Below, in pieces: positions 36,801 through 44,343 of a DNA stretch of 64,000 nt. The notes beneath the pieces were generated by a model. The model ran no database searches. It was not told the origin of the DNA and saw only the letters and a list, made by a program, of their open reading frames with translations. The stretch lies in assembly GCF_019024325.1 (NCBI RefSeq), contig NZ_JAFNJS010000007.1, forward strand, positions 234,541-298,540, in the 5' to 3' direction. Position 1 is the first letter of the stretch. Every line of letters begins with the position of its first letter. A program made the translations under genes and the position numbers. Origin of the DNA: Falsiroseomonas tokyonensis. Its GTDB lineage: Bacteria; Pseudomonadota; Alphaproteobacteria; Acetobacterales; Acetobacteraceae.

Positions 36801-37745
36801 GACGAAGACCGGCGCTGTGCTGGTTCCGGTGTTTCGAAAGGCCACGAGCCTGGCGACGGTATCGCCCGAGATGAGGTCGAAATCCCCGTCGCCATCGAAA
36901 TCACCGAAGGTGGGCGAGCTGAAGTTGCCCACATCCAATCCGTTGAACGGATTGTTGACACCGGTCAGCGCGGTGAACACGGGCTCGGTGCTTGTGCCCG
37001 TGTTGCGGAACGCGAGGAAGGTGCCGTTCTGCTGGCCAGTGACAAGGTCGAGGTCGCCATCGCCGTCGAAGTCCACCAAGGCGGGGGCGGCGTAGGTCCC
37101 GAGGGTGAGGCCGTTGAAGGGATTTGATACCCCGCTCAGCTGGGAATACACTGGACTGTCTGCGGTGCCGGTGTTGCGGAACGCCTGCAGCGTGTTGTTC
37201 TCTCGGGCGGAAACGATATCGAGGTCGCCGTCGCCATCGAAATCGACCAGTGTGGGGACGCTGTACGAGCCCACATCAAAGCCATTCATCGGATTCGCGG
37301 AACCGGTCAGCGCGGTCAGCGTGCCGATGCCGACGCCAGATCCCTGTTCTGCCGCATCAATCACATCGAGCGTCAGGCTTCGCGTGGCCGTCGGCGTATC
37401 GCTGAGGTTGGCGTAGCCGAGACGCTGGATGAGCGCATCCACCGCGGCTGCTGTCACCGCGTCTGTAAAGGTCACGACGAAGGAGGTGCCCACCCCACCA
37501 GATGCGGTGCCGATCGCCACGCCGCCATAGCTGATCGTCGTGCCCGAGACGCCGATCTGCCCGTCGGAATCGCCCTGATGGAGCACCGAAATTCGGTCCT
37601 CTTCCAGCAGGCCCGCCACCACCAAGCGGCCCCCGATGAGCGAGGATGTGGTCGTGAAGGTCACCGCATCGTCGAGCAACTGCGGTGCGGCGTTCACCGT
37701 GTTCTCGGCAAACGTGATGCTGGGGCTGAAGCCGATCAGGGACAT
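30897..37745 (-). CDS. giant RTX / FG-GAP / cadherin-like secreted protein
   Basis: A 2282-residue acidic protein, a type I secretion substrate by architecture. Residues 1-150: N-terminal domain seen in large alphaproteobacterial adhesins. About 150-420: five FG-GAP repeats of about 58 residues with the Ca-binding core DFDGDGDLD. About 440-735: three cadherin-like repeats of about 100 residues (WSLGGTDAALFDIDSITGAV). About 746-2030: many RTX nonapeptides (GGAGNDTLIGG type). C-terminus: serralysin-type module (DVITDFEAGDRIDLSAIDG) ending in a hydrophobic FIL secretion-like tail. The ATG at 37745 has GAGAAGG upstream and agrees with the promoter at 37852-37880. No secretion genes lie in the window. 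Confidence 0.9.
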   Translation of the reverse strand: MSLIGFSPSITFAENTVNAAPQLLDDAVTFTTTSSLIGGRLVVAGLLEEDRISVLHQGDSDGQIGVSGTTISYGGVAIGTASGGVGTSFVVTFTDAVTAAAVDALIQRLGYANLSDTPTATRSLTLDVIDAAEQGSGVGIGTLTALTGSANPMNGFDVGSYSVPTLVDFDGDGDLDIVSARENNTLQAFRNTGTADSPVYSQLSGVSNPFNGLTLGTYAAPALVDFDGDGDLDLVTGQQNGTFLAFRNTGTSTEPVFTALTGVNNPFNGLDVGNFSSPTFGDFDGDGDFDLISGDTVARLVAFRNTGTSTAPVFVALSGSDSPVTGIDVGAAGSMPTLVDFDGDGDLDLVVGSDSGKLTAYRNTGTTTNPSFTLLTGADNPFNDIDVGTFSAPSFGDIDGDGDLDVISGAANGTISVWRNTPPTPSITISVTAGNDLPSVNSSTTATFAENGTGAFYLPTAIDPDGTTSFVWSLGGTDAALFDIDSITGAVTFKAPPDFEAPADFDSDNIYDITVIANDGTADSAPHAVAITVTNEAEAPTVISGGTAIFAEGGTDTAYQAAGSTSEGPARSWSLGGTDAALFDIDTITGAVTFKAAPDFEAPADAGGNNVYDITVTATDGTLSSEPLAVAITVTNVPEAPTVTSIGTANFAENGIGTAYQAVGADPDGPAPTWSLGGTDAALFDIDSITGAVTFKTAPDFEAPADAGGDNIYDITVTAHDGMLSSDPLPVTITVTNLAETIIGTDASERIVTGDGDDRIEGLGGDDTLIGGTGADVLEGGSGFDIADYSGATQGVFINLYQGVVQDGSAGGDSLSGIEGAIGSAQADLLIGDAGANLLNGGAGNDLFFATAGADTLDGGEGHNDVVVFAPFFFGDDVETFAEGVVVSLDPSMPSGGAAEGMVLSNIEDIIGTEADDWLIGDVSGDGCPVDNLFVGLGGDDVLDGGFGNDTLMGSAGNDLLIGGEGIDTADFSDLGAAVVVRLADGTATSARTSGMPTFAPSSIDAEGEDRDDLVSIEDVSGTYQADDIRGDAGANLLQGQGGDDTLEGGAGEDTLDGGDGLDTASYANSAAGVTVSLDSGLRTGDAVGDVLACIENLEGSRYADALYGDGRTNLLRGLAGNDALYGGAGDDTLEGGVGADALNGGAGFDMASYENAASGVAATLDGFRNSMSYGADDEATRDAYASIEGLRGSAHIDTLYGNAQANLLQGLAGGDMLVGDAGDDTLQGGAGADLMTGGEGFDLASYAGSDAAVSVSLETNTGSGGDAEGDLLQGIEALLGSDHDDLLTGDDMANRLSGGDGADTVVGGLGADTLDGGEGSDLASYAGTTVGIVVDMQAMGMSTGEAALDVLVSIENLVGGSGNDTLLGDGAINVLDGGDGDDLIDGRGTGDETVSGGDLLIGGAGNDTVSYESDSVGVFVHLGMNLASHDHGDDTLSGFENAIGGQGNDALFGNDEANMLAGGNGNDGLEGGAGNDLLLGEDGADTLQGGEGDDTLDGGAGSNLLQGGAGNDTIDYSAAVASAVVFGTLSSELARFNEYLCRIGVDTLEGIETLIATPGDLDRIDAFAETQRRVELDLGLGTLALIGAQTSEMTVSGFEHATGGALDDLLVGTAGGNILSGGAGADTLRGLDGADALLGAEGNDLLVGGAGADTLEGGSGTDTADYSASAEAISINLATGTNTGGDAAGDVLSSVERIIGSGLGDRLTGDGSDTILLGGAGADTLEGLAGADTLEGGEGDDVFLIADAADHPAGEVISGGAGNDVIRFTASAPSTLVLRDVAGVEAVHVSDAAGSRTGTAALDIDATGLATGVGIALYGNAGANLLTGNDQGANLLVGDGGADTLIGGSVADTLAGGSEADLLIGNGGSDWADYSSSTVGVSINLQDQVQALGDAQGDTLIGIENIIGSAAEDFLRGDVEDNHLFGGLDMDSLQGFDGNDTLEGGAGADELIGGAGSDFASYRSALAGVVVDLTLSRMATGDAMDDTFLSIENLEGSAFGDVLVGNGLANVLVGGLGKDTLMGGEGADLFVYTQASDSLATSIGRDVITDWSAGDRIDVSGFDANTGLNGFQSFIYRGTTTKYTEAAAGELWSYVWGGHTYVIGGVDAGKTRDFQIELSGVHNLQMSDFVGVTVLLAGSAGNEVLTGSVGHDTLSGGAGNDTLIGGAGRDRLTGGSGADHFSFTAVTDSTPTSRDVITDFEAGDRIDLSAIDGNTDLPGLQDFTFLGRVSANSTGVSTGEVSFHQFGGNTFINIGVNSDGTRDMMIELTGLHTLQAGDFIL
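35540..36430 (-). repeat. three ~300-base cadherin-domain repeats
   Basis: Cores near 35660, 35960 and 36260 are almost identical over about 90 bases (encoding FKxxPDFEAPAD and TDAALFDIDxITGAVTF), recurring every 300 or so bases. They encode the cadherin-like domains of the RTX protein. Confidence 0.85.
36500..37300 (-). repeat. five FG-GAP repeats of about 175 bases
   Basis: Five direct repeats encode the xVDFDGDGDLDxVxG calcium-loop core and the following FRNTGT segment, in the N-terminal third of the RTX protein. Confidence 0.85.
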
Positions 37746-37851
37746 CCGCGGCGACCTTCTCGATGCGACCCGAGCGACCGATCGCGCAGCACTTCGAACT
37801 GCAGCGCGGCTGCTTGAGCATGTGAGGGAGGAACAAAAGAATGTCCTGTCG

Positions 37852-37880
37852 CTTATAAATTCCATTACTTTTGGTGTGAA
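37852..37880 (-). promoter_or_regulatory. sigma70-like promoter of the RTX gene
   Basis: On the minus strand TTCACA and TATAAG are separated by 17 bases, each one mismatch from consensus, within a stretch clearly richer in A+T than the rest of the window. It would leave a leader of about 100 bases before the chosen ATG at 37745. Confidence 0.55.
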
Positions 37881-38048
37881 GGTTGATTTCGATCGATATT
37901 TGTCGTTCTCACAAAATCCTACGAACCCTTACATTCCATATAAGAAATGATACATTGGCGCTGACCGTCGTTCGGTGAGGCGCCGGACCGCCCGCGACTG
38001 AACCGCCCCGGCTTCGTCGCAGCCTCCGACTCCTGGAAGGCTGGTGCT

Positions 38049-38402
38049 GTGCCGAGCGAGACGACGGACAAGTTCTCGCACGAAGTCCGGGACCACGCTG
38101 TGCGAGTGGTGCTGGGGCGCGAGGTCCAGCATCGTCCGATGGGCGACGCTCCAGTCGATTGCCGGCAAGATCGGCTCCACGGCGCAGACCTTGAATGAGC
38201 GGTCAAGCAAGGCGGAGCGCGACACGGGTGCCGCCTTGACCCGACGACAGAGATGTCCGCACGGCTGAAGTCCGTGGAGCGGGAGAGCCGGGAGCTGCGC
38301 GGGGCCAACGAGATGCTGCGGAAGGCGAGCGCCTATCCTGCGCAGGCGGAGCTCGACCGCCGATTCAAGTGACGATCGTCTTCATCGACGATCGCCCGCA
38401 TG
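38049..38402 (+). pseudogene. IS3-family transposase remnant (orfA with start of orfB)
   Basis: Pieces of an IS3-type OrfA appear in three frames: PSETTDKFSHEVRDHAVRVV, then [20 protein letters not shown] with KAERDTG, then [20 protein letters not shown] with [20 protein letters not shown]. At least two frameshifts separate them. The OrfB start (TIVFIDDRPHG) overlaps the OrfA stop as in intact elements but is cut after a dozen codons, where a different transposase fragment begins. Confidence 0.75.
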
Positions 38403-38699
38403 GCCCGAGAGAGCCGAATCGAGGGACTGACGGCCAACGATCTCATCCCCCTGGATCGCGCCCGAAAGGGGAAGAAGCTCTCCACCGCCGCGTGGGAAGG
38501 CCCGACCGATCCCGACGCGCGCATCGCCCGGATGAAAGACCGCCGCACGCGGCTGGCGCACCAGACGAAGCGCGCGGAAGACCTCGACACCGGCGCGTTG
38601 GTCGCCGCCGAGATACACGCCGCGGGCCACGCCGAGCCGCGTCTCGACCTCCCGCAGCGCCAGCGGATGAGAGGGACCCGCCGTCGAAGCGGGCGCTGA
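38400..38699 (+). pseudogene. DDE transposase fragment (IS1182/IS5-like)
   Basis: A 99-codon frame reads LSTAAWEGPTDPDARIARMK and then RTRLAHQTKRAEDLDTGALV, matching the internal DPDAKITKMKDGRTHLAHKAEHAVDLDTGAVV-type segment of DDE transposases in these families. Both ends of the transposase are missing. It abuts the IS3 remnant, so one element probably inserted into or recombined with the other. Confidence 0.6.
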
Positions 38700-38973
38700 T
38701 GGGCTTGTCGCCAACCGGTGACAGGCCCGGCAGAGGCAGCGTAGCGTGGAGGTCGGCGGGCACGGTGTCCGAGAACGGCAGGGTTCGGGATTCGCAGCCG
38801 AAGCTCATCGCCGTTCAATGGATTGCGCTATGCCGGTCAGCCTTGATGCATGTTCCGGGTTCACTTCCGCACGCTTTTCAGATCGGACGCCGCATGATCT
38901 CGCAGACAGCTTGGCTTCATGATGCTGGGCGCGCTTCGTCGCAGACCGCCCGCCCGCTGGCCGCTGCCTCGGC
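38700..38973. other. unassigned sequence before the TIGR03032 gene
   Basis: 274 bases without a recognisable gene. It may contain further insertion-sequence debris and should hold the promoter of the next gene. Confidence 0.4.
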
Positions 38974-40038
38974 ATGAGCGCCCCCACCGCCGCCCCGTTG
39001 GGCCCGCTCATGCTCACCTCCCAGGGTTTCGCCGGCTGGCTGGCGGAGGCGGGGCTGAGCCTAGCGCTCACCACCTACCAGGCCGGGCGGCTGATCTTCC
39101 TGGGACTCAAGCCCGATGGCAGCTTGCGCGCGCATGAACGCCTGATCGAACAATGCCAGGGCCTCTGGACCGATGGCGACACGCTCTGGGTCAGCGGCAA
39201 GGCGATGCTCTGGCGCTTCGCCAATGATCTCCCGCCCGGCATGGGCACCGCGCAGGGCGCCGACCGCCGCTTTGTTCCGCGTGAAGCGCGCGTCACCGGC
39301 CGCATCGACATGCACGATATCGGCATGGGCACCATGGCGGACATGGCGGCGCCAGGGCCGATCTTCGTCAACACGCTGTATTCGTGCCTTGCAGCGGTCA
39401 GCGAGACTGCGAGCTTCCGCCCGCTCTGGCGCCCGCCCTTCATCAGCGCGCTGGTGCCCGAGGATCGCTGCCACCTGAATGGCCTGGCCATGGATGGCGA
39501 CCGCCCCGCCTTCGTTACCGCCATCAGTCGCAGCGATGTGGCCGATAGCTGGCGCGAACGCCGCACGGATGGCGGCGTGGTGCTGGATGTGGCGAGCGGG
39601 GAGGTGGTAGCCAGCGGCCTGTCCATGCCGCATTCGCCCCGGCTCCGCGATGGCCGGCTCTGGATGCTCAATTCCGGCCGTGGTGAGCTTGGCGTGGTGA
39701 GCCCGGCCGATGGCCGTTTCACGCCGGTCTGCTTCTGCCCGGGGTATGCACGGGGGCTGGCCTTCATCGGGCGTTGGGCGGTGGTCGGGCTGTCACGGCC
39801 ACGCGGCAACCAGACCTTCGAGGGCCTGCCCCTTGGGCGGCTGTTGGCCGAGAAGGACGCGGCGCCGCGCTGCGGGCTGCTGGTGGTGGACACCCAGACC
39901 GGCCAGATCGCGCAGTGGATGCGCTTCGAGCACACGATCGACGAACTCTACGACGTTGCCGTGCTGCCCCGCGTGCGGCAGGCGGAGGCGATCGGCTTCA
40001 AGGGCGACGAGATAGAGCGAGCGGTCAGCGTGGAGTAG
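38974..40038 (+). CDS. TIGR03032 family protein
   Basis: A 354-residue protein of the TIGR03032 family, recognised by GFAGWLAEAGLSLALTTYQA near the start, YSCLAAVSETASFRPLWRPP, and LNGLAMDGDRPAFVTAIS with SMPHSPRLRDGRLWMLNSGR. These are propeller-like proteins of unknown role that are often found near very large RTX or tetratricopeptide proteins. There is no signal peptide. It lies divergent to the giant RTX gene, with the transposase remnants between, which fits a functional link. Confidence 0.85.
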   Translation: MSAPTAAPLGPLMLTSQGFAGWLAEAGLSLALTTYQAGRLIFLGLKPDGSLRAHERLIEQCQGLWTDGDTLWVSGKAMLWRFANDLPPGMGTAQGADRRFVPREARVTGRIDMHDIGMGTMADMAAPGPIFVNTLYSCLAAVSETASFRPLWRPPFISALVPEDRCHLNGLAMDGDRPAFVTAISRSDVADSWRERRTDGGVVLDVASGEVVASGLSMPHSPRLRDGRLWMLNSGRGELGVVSPADGRFTPVCFCPGYARGLAFIGRWAVVGLSRPRGNQTFEGLPLGRLLAEKDAAPRCGLLVVDTQTGQIAQWMRFEHTIDELYDVAVLPRVRQAEAIGFKGDEIERAVSVE

Positions 40039-40390
40039 GGCGCGCGGGTTGCAAGCTCGCCGTACCGAAGTGTTCGCTGTGGAAGTAACGATTTTGGGCA
40101 ATTGTGGTTTGAACCAAGGCGAGTTTCGACCGCCCTGAAACCGGCCATTTACCTGGGTTTCTAAGTTCCGTACTAGAAACGTCCAAGTCGGGAGGACCGG
40201 AGAGAAAATGCCTCCGGAGAGCGATTTTCGGCCGTATCCGCGTCGAGCCGTCATCAGATCTGCCGCGAAACCCCCAGGAAACCCGCCACTCAGCAGGCCC
40301 GACGGTCTGACGGAGAGCACGGTTTGTACGGGAACTGGCGGAGAGGGTGCGATTCGGCACGGGCGATTGCTGGGTGCCGTTAGACGCGCC
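40039..40390. other. gap without a supported gene
   Basis: 352 bases, less GC-rich than their neighbours, between the TIGR03032 stop and the LysR stop. Open frames on both strands lack family patterns. Possibly remains of mobile DNA. Confidence 0.4.
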
Positions 40391-41341
40391 TCACCGGCTG
40401 AAAGCAGTTGGCGATCCCGCTTCCACCTCACGCGGTGCGCGTCGGATTTGGAGATGCCCCAGGAGCGCCTGCACCCTCGCTGGCCGTAACCGATCGCGTG
40501 AATACACCGCATACAGTGATGGTCCGTCGAAGCGGCAGTGCGACAGTACGCGGACAAGTTGGCCGGCTGCGAGTTGCGGTTCGATCAGCATCAGGGGCAG
40601 TCGTGTCACGCCGAGCGCCGCCAACGCCCAATCCCGCACCTGAATGGCCGAGGAGGTGCGCACACGGCAAGTCAGCGCGACCTGATGACGCTTGCCGCCC
40701 TCGTCTGTCAGCAACAGCGTCTGGCGTTCCCCGCCGAACCCGGCATAGCCAATCCAGGCGTGGCGGCCGAGGTCGTCAACCTGGCGCAGCGAGCCACCCG
40801 CGCCAGCGAGGTAGGCGGGAGCAGCGCAAAGGACGCCCTCAAACGTCCCAATACGGCGGGCCACCAGCCCCAGTTCAGCGCCCCGCAACCAACCGAAGCG
40901 GAACGCAACATCAATTCCCTCCTGCCGCGGATCGACGATACGGTCGGTCGCCGCGATGTCGAGCCGTAGGGCGGGATGTTGCGCCAGGAAGGACGCAAGC
41001 AGCGGCACCAACACTGCATCGGCCATGCCGACAGGACAGGAGATGCGAAGTGTTCCGGCGAGGGCGCCCTCATCTCCCCGCGCAGCGGCGAGGGCAGCTT
41101 CTGCCTCAGCGCGGAGACGGCGACCGGCTTCGAGCAGGCGCTCACCCGCGGGTGTCGGCCGGGTGCCGCGGCTCGAACGGATCAGAAGGCGCGCGCCGAC
41201 CTGCGCCTCAAGTGCCCCGATGCGGGCGCTGACCGAGGACTTGGCCGTGCCCAACGCGGCTGCCGCGGCACTGATGCCGCCAGTTGTCACAACGCGCTCA
41301 AGCAGCGCGAGGTCACCAAAGAGGGTGTCGCGGATTGTCAT
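40391..41341 (-). CDS. LysR family transcriptional regulator
   Basis: A 316-residue LysR-type regulator. The winged HTH lies at residues 1-65 (VVTTGGISAAAAALGTAKSS, RIGALEAQVGARLL) and the effector domain from about 93 (GTLRISCPVGMADAVLVPLL). It is divergent from a Bug-type binding-protein gene with 99 bases between, the usual arrangement for a regulator and target. An inverted repeat overlaps its start codon, consistent with autoregulation. Confidence 0.93.
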   Translation of the reverse strand: MTIRDTLFGDLALLERVVTTGGISAAAAALGTAKSSVSARIGALEAQVGARLLIRSSRGTRPTPAGERLLEAGRRLRAEAEAALAAARGDEGALAGTLRISCPVGMADAVLVPLLASFLAQHPALRLDIAATDRIVDPRQEGIDVAFRFGWLRGAELGLVARRIGTFEGVLCAAPAYLAGAGGSLRQVDDLGRHAWIGYAGFGGERQTLLLTDEGGKRHQVALTCRVRTSSAIQVRDWALAALGVTRLPLMLIEPQLAAGQLVRVLSHCRFDGPSLYAVYSRDRLRPARVQALLGHLQIRRAPREVEAGSPTAFSR

Positions 41342-41361
41342 CGTTCGATTTGGCAGAACGA
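41341..41361. promoter_or_regulatory. candidate LysR operator
   Basis: TCGTTC-N9-GAACGA, a perfect 6-bp inverted repeat with a LysR-type T-N11-A core geometry, begins at the last base of the LysR start codon and lies in the shared divergent promoter. Confidence 0.4.
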
Positions 41362-41440
41362 AGCGTCCTGAATCAAGAACGCCAGGGCAAGCGGCGCCTG
41401 TCTATCCTCCCCGGCGAACCCAGTGCTGGAGCCTGATGTC

Positions 41441-42394
41441 ATGAACCTCCCCCGCCGTGCGTTGCCGGGGCTTTTTGCTTTCGGTTTGCCCGTAATCGCG
41501 CGGGCCGAGGCCTTCCCGGCCCGCCCGGTCCGGCTGGTTACGCCTGTCCCTTCCGGCGTTGGCGCGGAAGCTACGATTCGGCTCTTTGCCGACGGCTTGT
41601 CGCGCCGCTGGGGGCAGCCAGTCACGGTGGAGAATCGGCCAGGCGGGGACGGCGTGATCGCGGCCATGGCCTTCCTGGGCCTCCAGGACAATCACAAGCT
41701 TTTGCTTTCCTTTGCCGGTCTCTTCACCGTGAATCCGGCCACCATCCCGAACCTGCCATACCGCACGGAGCAGTTCGCTTCTGTTTCCACCGTCGCCATC
41801 GACCACATTGCCGTCGTTGCCAGCCCTGCTCTACAGGCCGCCAACCTGGCGGATGCGGTGAGGCTGGCTCGCGCGGGAGCCGGAACGTTGACCTGGGCAT
41901 CCTCTCCGGGCGGCATCGCCATCGCCTTCGCAGCGTTCGCAGCCGAACAGGGCATCAGTCTAACTCGCGTGCAGTACCGCGCCGTTCCCGACATGCTGAA
42001 TGACCTTGGCGAGGGGCGGATACAGCTTGCCGTCATGCCGCTAGCCACCGCATTGCCGCAGGCACGAGGAGGCCGCCTGAAGCTGCTGGCCGTGACGAAC
42101 TCGACCCGCTCCGCTGCCGCTCCAGACCTCGCGACTGCCGCTGAGCAGGGTTTCCCGAAATACGAGTTTGAGGGTTTCGTCGGCGTCTTCGCCGATGCCC
42201 GCCAGCCGGCAACGGTGCGCCGAGCACTGGAAGAAGCGACCCGGGCGATTGTGTCTGACGACGCATTTGCCAGCCGCGTGCGCACCGCGGGGCAGACACC
42301 GTTTGCCGGCGGGGCTGCCGATCTTCATGCACGCATCATCGCTCAGGGAGGGCTGGTCGAAGCTGGCCTGCGCCACCTCCCCCCAGGAGGGTAG
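41441..42394 (+). CDS. Bug/TctC-type tripartite tricarboxylate transporter substrate-binding protein
   Basis: A 317-residue periplasmic binding protein of the Bug family. A signal peptide (residues 1-20, cleavage near ARA) precedes FPARPVRLVTPVPSG, the typical mature start, and VTVENRPGGDGVIAA, the Bug hallmark. The ligand is usually a carboxylate. No TctA/TctB membrane partners are present, which is common for this family. GGAG lies ten bases before the ATG. It is probably controlled by the divergent LysR gene. Confidence 0.9.
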   Translation: MNLPRRALPGLFAFGLPVIARAEAFPARPVRLVTPVPSGVGAEATIRLFADGLSRRWGQPVTVENRPGGDGVIAAMAFLGLQDNHKLLLSFAGLFTVNPATIPNLPYRTEQFASVSTVAIDHIAVVASPALQAANLADAVRLARAGAGTLTWASSPGGIAIAFAAFAAEQGISLTRVQYRAVPDMLNDLGEGRIQLAVMPLATALPQARGGRLKLLAVTNSTRSAAAPDLATAAEQGFPKYEFEGFVGVFADARQPATVRRALEEATRAIVSDDAFASRVRTAGQTPFAGGAADLHARIIAQGGLVEAGLRHLPPGG

Positions 42395-42398
42395 TCGA

Positions 42399-43115
42399 AT
42401 GCGGCAGCACTATCGTTCACTTGTCGCGGCGGTTCGCCCCTTCGCGCTGATCTTGTTGCTGGCCGAGCCCGCAGGGGCGGGTGAGGGAGCGGCGGAGCCG
42501 TTCGAGGAGACTGAGCTGTTCGAAGTCGCGGGGGCGGTCGGAACCCTGGTGCTTCCCGCTGGCGCGCCAGACCGGCGGACCCCGGCTGTCGTGATCCTGC
42601 ACGGAAATGACCGGTCCGATAGCCGCGCCAGCCTCGACACGGACCAGCTTCTGGGTGCCGGCTTCTCGGTGCTGGAGGTGGCGCACTCGCCGGGCGACAG
42701 CCTGCAGGCGGTGCTCGCTGCCCTGGCGCTGCACCCCCGCGTAGCGGGGCAGCCGCTGGTCCTTCTCGGCTTCGGTGCGGTCGCCAGGCTTGTGGCGGGA
42801 CGGCATGGGCTCACTGCCGCACAGGCCCTGCTGTATCCGGGTTGCGACCGGATTGCGACGGCCGTGACGCCGGGTGAGGCGGTGCTGACCATTCACGGCG
42901 CGGCCCACGCTGCGGACGAAATACGCGCCTGCGCCATGTTGGGCCGAGCCATGGGAGTTTCCGGTGTCGCTCGGCACCTCAGGGATCTGCAGGGCGCCGA
43001 TCACGCCCGGGACCGGCATGGGTTTGCCGGAGAGGGCGACGGTGTTCCTCTACTTCGCCATCAAGGAGGTTCTGTTCGAGGCCGCGCTGCGCTCCCGCCG
43101 CGCCCGGGTCCTTGA
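42399..43115 (+). CDS. alpha/beta-hydrolase-like exported protein lacking the nucleophile
   Basis: A 238-residue protein with a signal-like start and dienelactone-hydrolase-like core: VVILHGNDRSDSR (oxyanion strand), LGAGFSVLEVAHSPGDS and ALLYPGCD. The position of the nucleophile elbow reads LLGFGAVARL, with no GxSxG serine. The C-terminal 45 residues (from RHLRDLQGADHARD) become Arg/Gly-rich, and a frame change there cannot be excluded. An exact AGGAGG ribosome site precedes the ATG, five bases after the Bug gene stop, so the two are one operon. Confidence 0.65.
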   Translation: MRQHYRSLVAAVRPFALILLLAEPAGAGEGAAEPFEETELFEVAGAVGTLVLPAGAPDRRTPAVVILHGNDRSDSRASLDTDQLLGAGFSVLEVAHSPGDSLQAVLAALALHPRVAGQPLVLLGFGAVARLVAGRHGLTAAQALLYPGCDRIATAVTPGEAVLTIHGAAHAADEIRACAMLGRAMGVSGVARHLRDLQGADHARDRHGFAGEGDGVPLLRHQGGSVRGRAALPPRPGP

Positions 43116-43521
43116 CGGTGTGAAGGCGGGGTTAGCCGCTTGTCGCGGCCCGGCAACTGCCTTGCTGCGGATGCGGGTTGGGAATCTGCATACAGGCACC
43201 GACGGGTGGCGTGCGGCCGGTCACGAACGGCCCCTCGCATGTCTCTCCGCGGACGTGATGGCCTCCGGAGGGGCTGCGCGAACAAGAGCGAATAGCAGCG
43301 TAGCCATGCGAACCTGGACGAATCTGGCGGAGGAAGTGCGACTCGGTACAGGCGGTCTCTAGGCTGGAGCCTTGGAGAATGGTGTGCCCGGCCGCTTGAC
43401 GCACCCAACTTCCATCATCCATCTTTAGTCCAAGGGGAGCTTCGCGATCGCCCCGTGAGGCTTCGGCCCAAGTATCGCGTCCAGAGCTCCGGTGCCCCGT
43501 CACCGCAAGGAGTGGACGCTC
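43116..43521. other. gap without a supported gene
   Basis: 406 bases before chrB. An out-of-frame open stretch (42964-43362) continues past the hydrolase stop but shows no family pattern. The region should hold the chrBA promoter. Confidence 0.45.
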
Positions 43522-44343
43522 ATGCCCAGCCCAGACACGATCACTGTTCCCCAGCTCGCTCGCCTCATGGGTCTCCCCGAGGCCCCGACCATCATCGATG
43601 TTCGAACCGATGAGGACTTCGCTCGGGACCCGCGGCTCCTGCCTGCCAGCCTGCGCCGCGACTACCGCAACGTCACAACCTGGGCTGATGCTTTCACCGG
43701 CCGCTCCAGCGTGATCGTCTGCCAACGCGGGATGAAGCTCAGTCAGGGCGTTGCCGCGTGGATCCGCCTCAAGGGCGGCCGTGCTGAGGTCTTGGAGGGT
43801 GGTTTCGAGGCATGGTCCGGCGCAGCCGAAGTGCCCCTGATCCGGCCCGATCATTTGCCGCCACGGGACGCAGAGGGAAGGACTGTCTGGGTCACCCGCG
43901 CCCGTCCGAAGATCGATCGCATTGCCTGCCCCTGGCTGATCCGCCGCTTCATCGACCCCGGCGCCGCCTTCCTCTTCGTCGCCCCATCGGACGTACCCGC
44001 AGTCGCGGAGCGTTTTGGTGCCACGCCTTTCGACATCGAAGGCGTATTCTGGAGCCATCGGGGGCCGCTCTGTACTTTCGACGTCATGATCGAGGAGTTC
44101 GGCCTGCGCTCCGAGGCTCTGGCGCGTCTAGCCTTGATCGTCCGCGGAGCGGACACTGCCGCGCTCGATCTGGCACCGGAGGCTGCGGGACTGCTGGCAG
44201 CGTCGCTCGGCCTGTCGCGCATGTTCCGTGACGATCTCGCGCAGCTCGACGCGGCGATGCCGCTCTACGACGCCTTCTTCCGTTGGGCCCGTGATGCCAC
44301 GGCGGAGACCCACAACTGGCCCACCCCCGGAGCCCGGGCATGA
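43522..44343 (+). CDS. chrB: chromate resistance protein ChrB with rhodanese domain
   Basis: A 273-residue two-domain protein. Residues 1-110 form a rhodanese-like domain (TIIDVRTDEDFARDP; candidate active Cys67 in VIVCQRGMKLS). Residues 120-270 are the ChrB C-terminal domain (VWVTRARPKIDRIACPWLIR, FIDPGAAFLFV). ChrB acts as a chromate-responsive regulator or accessory factor for ChrA. AAGGAG precedes the ATG by nine bases, and its stop overlaps chrA as ATGA, so the two are translationally coupled. Confidence 0.9.
   Translation: MPSPDTITVPQLARLMGLPEAPTIIDVRTDEDFARDPRLLPASLRRDYRNVTTWADAFTGRSSVIVCQRGMKLSQGVAAWIRLKGGRAEVLEGGFEAWSGAAEVPLIRPDHLPPRDAEGRTVWVTRARPKIDRIACPWLIRRFIDPGAAFLFVAPSDVPAVAERFGATPFDIEGVFWSHRGPLCTFDVMIEEFGLRSEALARLALIVRGADTAALDLAPEAAGLLAASLGLSRMFRDDLAQLDAAMPLYDAFFRWARDATAETHNWPTPGARA

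Noticed and set aside
35157..37127. 656-codon plus-strand frame over the RTX gene
   Set aside because: Repetitive shadow of the FG-GAP, cadherin and RTX repeats; no start context.
40208..40489. 93-codon plus-strand frame near the LysR end
   Set aside because: No domain, overlaps the LysR C-terminus, and the start has no ribosome site other than a generic GGAG.
42964..43362. 132-codon frame overlapping the hydrolase end
   Set aside because: No family pattern and no ribosome site; kept only as a possible frameshifted tail.
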